This document shows, piece after piece, positions 62,825-64,000 of a stretch of DNA of 64,000 nt (position 1 is its first letter; each line of letters opens with the position of its first letter). Below the pieces are notes generated by a model, which saw only the letters and a program-made list of their open reading frames with translations, ran no database searches and was not told where the DNA came from. Location of the stretch: positions 896,001-960,000 of the forward strand of contig NC_053142.1 in NCBI RefSeq assembly GCF_016808335.1, written 5' to 3'. The position numbers and the translations under genes are program-made. The stretch comes from Panicum virgatum (Eukaryota > Streptophyta > Magnoliopsida > Poales > Poaceae).

Positions 62825-63930
62825 CTAACCAACCCTAGGGTGTCGGACCCTCTTATTCCTCTGCTGGGCATGGACATAGCCCTCGGAGTAGGTGTGACGA
62901 TCCGGAGACCTCACCTGTCGCTCAGGATGCAAAAGGGGCTGCGGTTCTGCTGCTGAGAGATCCCAAGTGGTGCTCCTCCTAGCTGTGAATAGCCCAAGTC
63001 ATCGGGGTCACCGTGCGCACCAGGTGAGTCTGGAGTCAAGCTGTCGAGTTCGTCTAAGGTGAAGCCCTCGTTATCTAGAACGAACGTACTCGAAACAAAA
63101 CCCTGCGTAACATATAAACGTAAACCAACATATATTGCGTGGTAAATTAGTGAGTGTATTGAAAGAGTGTTTTGTACCAGGTCGAAAGGAGGAAGAAGAA
63201 GGTCTGGTGCCCGCATCGGGGTAGAATCCTACGTATAAAATGCGGATGTTAGCGTACGCTCGTGTCTTTCGTCATGACATGTAGAAACCGAAATACGAAA
63301 CGTAAACTAACCTGTGTAGGCCGGTATCTGTGGCCCCGGTACCATCCCTGGATACGGTCCGCCAACTGGTGGTGTCCCTTTAAACATTCCAGTATGGCCG
63401 AACGCAGTAGCTGGATCGTATCATGTTTGTGATATTAGTAAATATGTAGCAACACTTGATCTAATTTTAAAGAGATATCTACGTTACCTGGAGTTGTGTA
63501 GTACTGCGATGTTGGCCCGTGCACGGTCGCCGGACACGGGAACGACGACGAGACCTGGGACGACCCGTGGCTGTCTTCGTACTACACACGGCTTCCCAAG
63601 TTGTGCACTACCTGACGCAACTGGTCACGCTGCCTTGACCATGCCTCTGTCTGCTCAAACTGGGTCATTGGGGATCCGGCACGTACCCTCGTCAGGTAAG
63701 TCGAACAGTCCGTCTCCATCATATTGCAAAGGCGAAACTACATCCATTCAGTAAAGGAACAGTTTAGAAACACATGAATTATCTTATGAATATTAATATA
63801 TATACGCAAAAATGATCAAGAGACTCACCGCGCCAGCTTGTGCCTCCACGTGGTGCCCGGCATAGCCATCCTTAGGCCTCGCCTGTGTGGCTGCGGGTGA
63901 GTGTCAACATAAACCAGACGAGCCCGAGTC
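62825..63930 (-). pseudogene. C-terminal exons of a transposon-associated multi-exon protein
   Basis: Minus-strand exons with good splice sites. About 63750-63490 reads MTQFEQTEAWSRQRDQLRQV ... TSQYYTTPG before GTAACG. About 63417-63312 reads TAFGHTGMFKGTPPVGGPYPG ... IPAYTG before GTTAGT. About 63105-62825 reads FVLDNEGFTLDELDSLTPDSP, then (after a 1-bp shift) HPERQVRSPDRHTYSEGYV ... RVRHPRVG, ending TAG 62825. TAG at 63582-63584 interrupts the first exon. The Pro/Gly/Tyr-rich tail with a basic end resembles tails of plant-mobile-domain or MULE-associated proteins in grasses. The N-terminal domain is outside the window, so the family is unproven. Confidence 0.45.
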
Positions 63931-64000
63931 CGAGGTAAGTACCAGGCGAGGTAAGCCCTAAAGGAGTTGTCTGTGTGTGGTCCTGTTGGATGGACCAAGT
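63931..64000. other. Window end, nothing recognised
   Basis: Short remaining stretch; it may be upstream intron of the same transposon-associated gene. Confidence 0.3.

Noticed and set aside
1..64000. CRISPR array, defence island, phage or bacterial operon
   Set aside because: No regularly spaced repeats, ribosome binding sites or operon-like gene strings. Introns, LTR retrotransposons and MITEs show plant nuclear DNA.

Overview
The window looks like repeat-dense nuclear DNA of a grass, most likely a panicoid (sorghum, Panicum or Setaria type). The reasons are a very GC-rich gene 5' style, short GT-AG introns, a Tat-lineage Ty3/gypsy element with dual RNase H and an antisense extra ORF, and abundant Stowaway, Tourist and hAT MITEs, including the common grass MITE that starts GGCCTTGTTTAG. 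Nothing points to a prokaryote, organelle or virus. I found no CRISPR array, rRNA, tRNA or defence-type system, and I do not claim a new one.

Layout. (1) About 1-20599 and about 20597-41317 are two copies of a tandem duplication unit of roughly 20.7 kb; the first is cut by the window start. The unit runs in this order: partial LTR and antisense ORF (aORF) region of a Tat element; an orphan promoter plus the first 40 codons of a host-like gene; a hAT MITE; a decayed Ty1/copia gag-pol; a GC-rich element; an F-box-like exon fragment; a ~1.2 kb repeat R (twice in unit 1, once in unit 2); a long-TIR, Pack-MULE-like element with a small secreted-protein ORF; a hAT-like element containing a long foldback; a second GC-rich element; an ACCCG-rich element; and a gene made of two homologous repeats. 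The unit ends inside a kinesin splice acceptor.

(2) 40970-43082 and 56262-58820 are the remains of a kinesin-1-like gene, with locally duplicated exons. It is split by a full-length Tat retrotransposon (43083-56256, perfect 5-bp TSD ATGTG) and by a Tourist MITE and a hAT MITE with clear TSDs.

(3) 59000-64000 holds decayed DNA-transposon-associated genes: two convergent GRF zinc-finger-type genes and the C-terminal exons of a further multi-exon protein.

How the parts relate. Comparing the two units gives a dated series of events: hAT insertion and excision footprint, repeat-mediated deletion, templated filler repair, promoter loss, and core-promoter duplication. Most premature stops in the retroelement reading frames are TAG where Gln (CAG) is expected, as predicted for deamination of methylated cytosine in CHG context. 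The only candidates for a functional host gene are the two-repeat gene (39419-40518, promoter retained) and the small secreted-protein ORFs (13448-14038 and 32639-33238). The two-repeat gene carries a frameshift shared by both copies.
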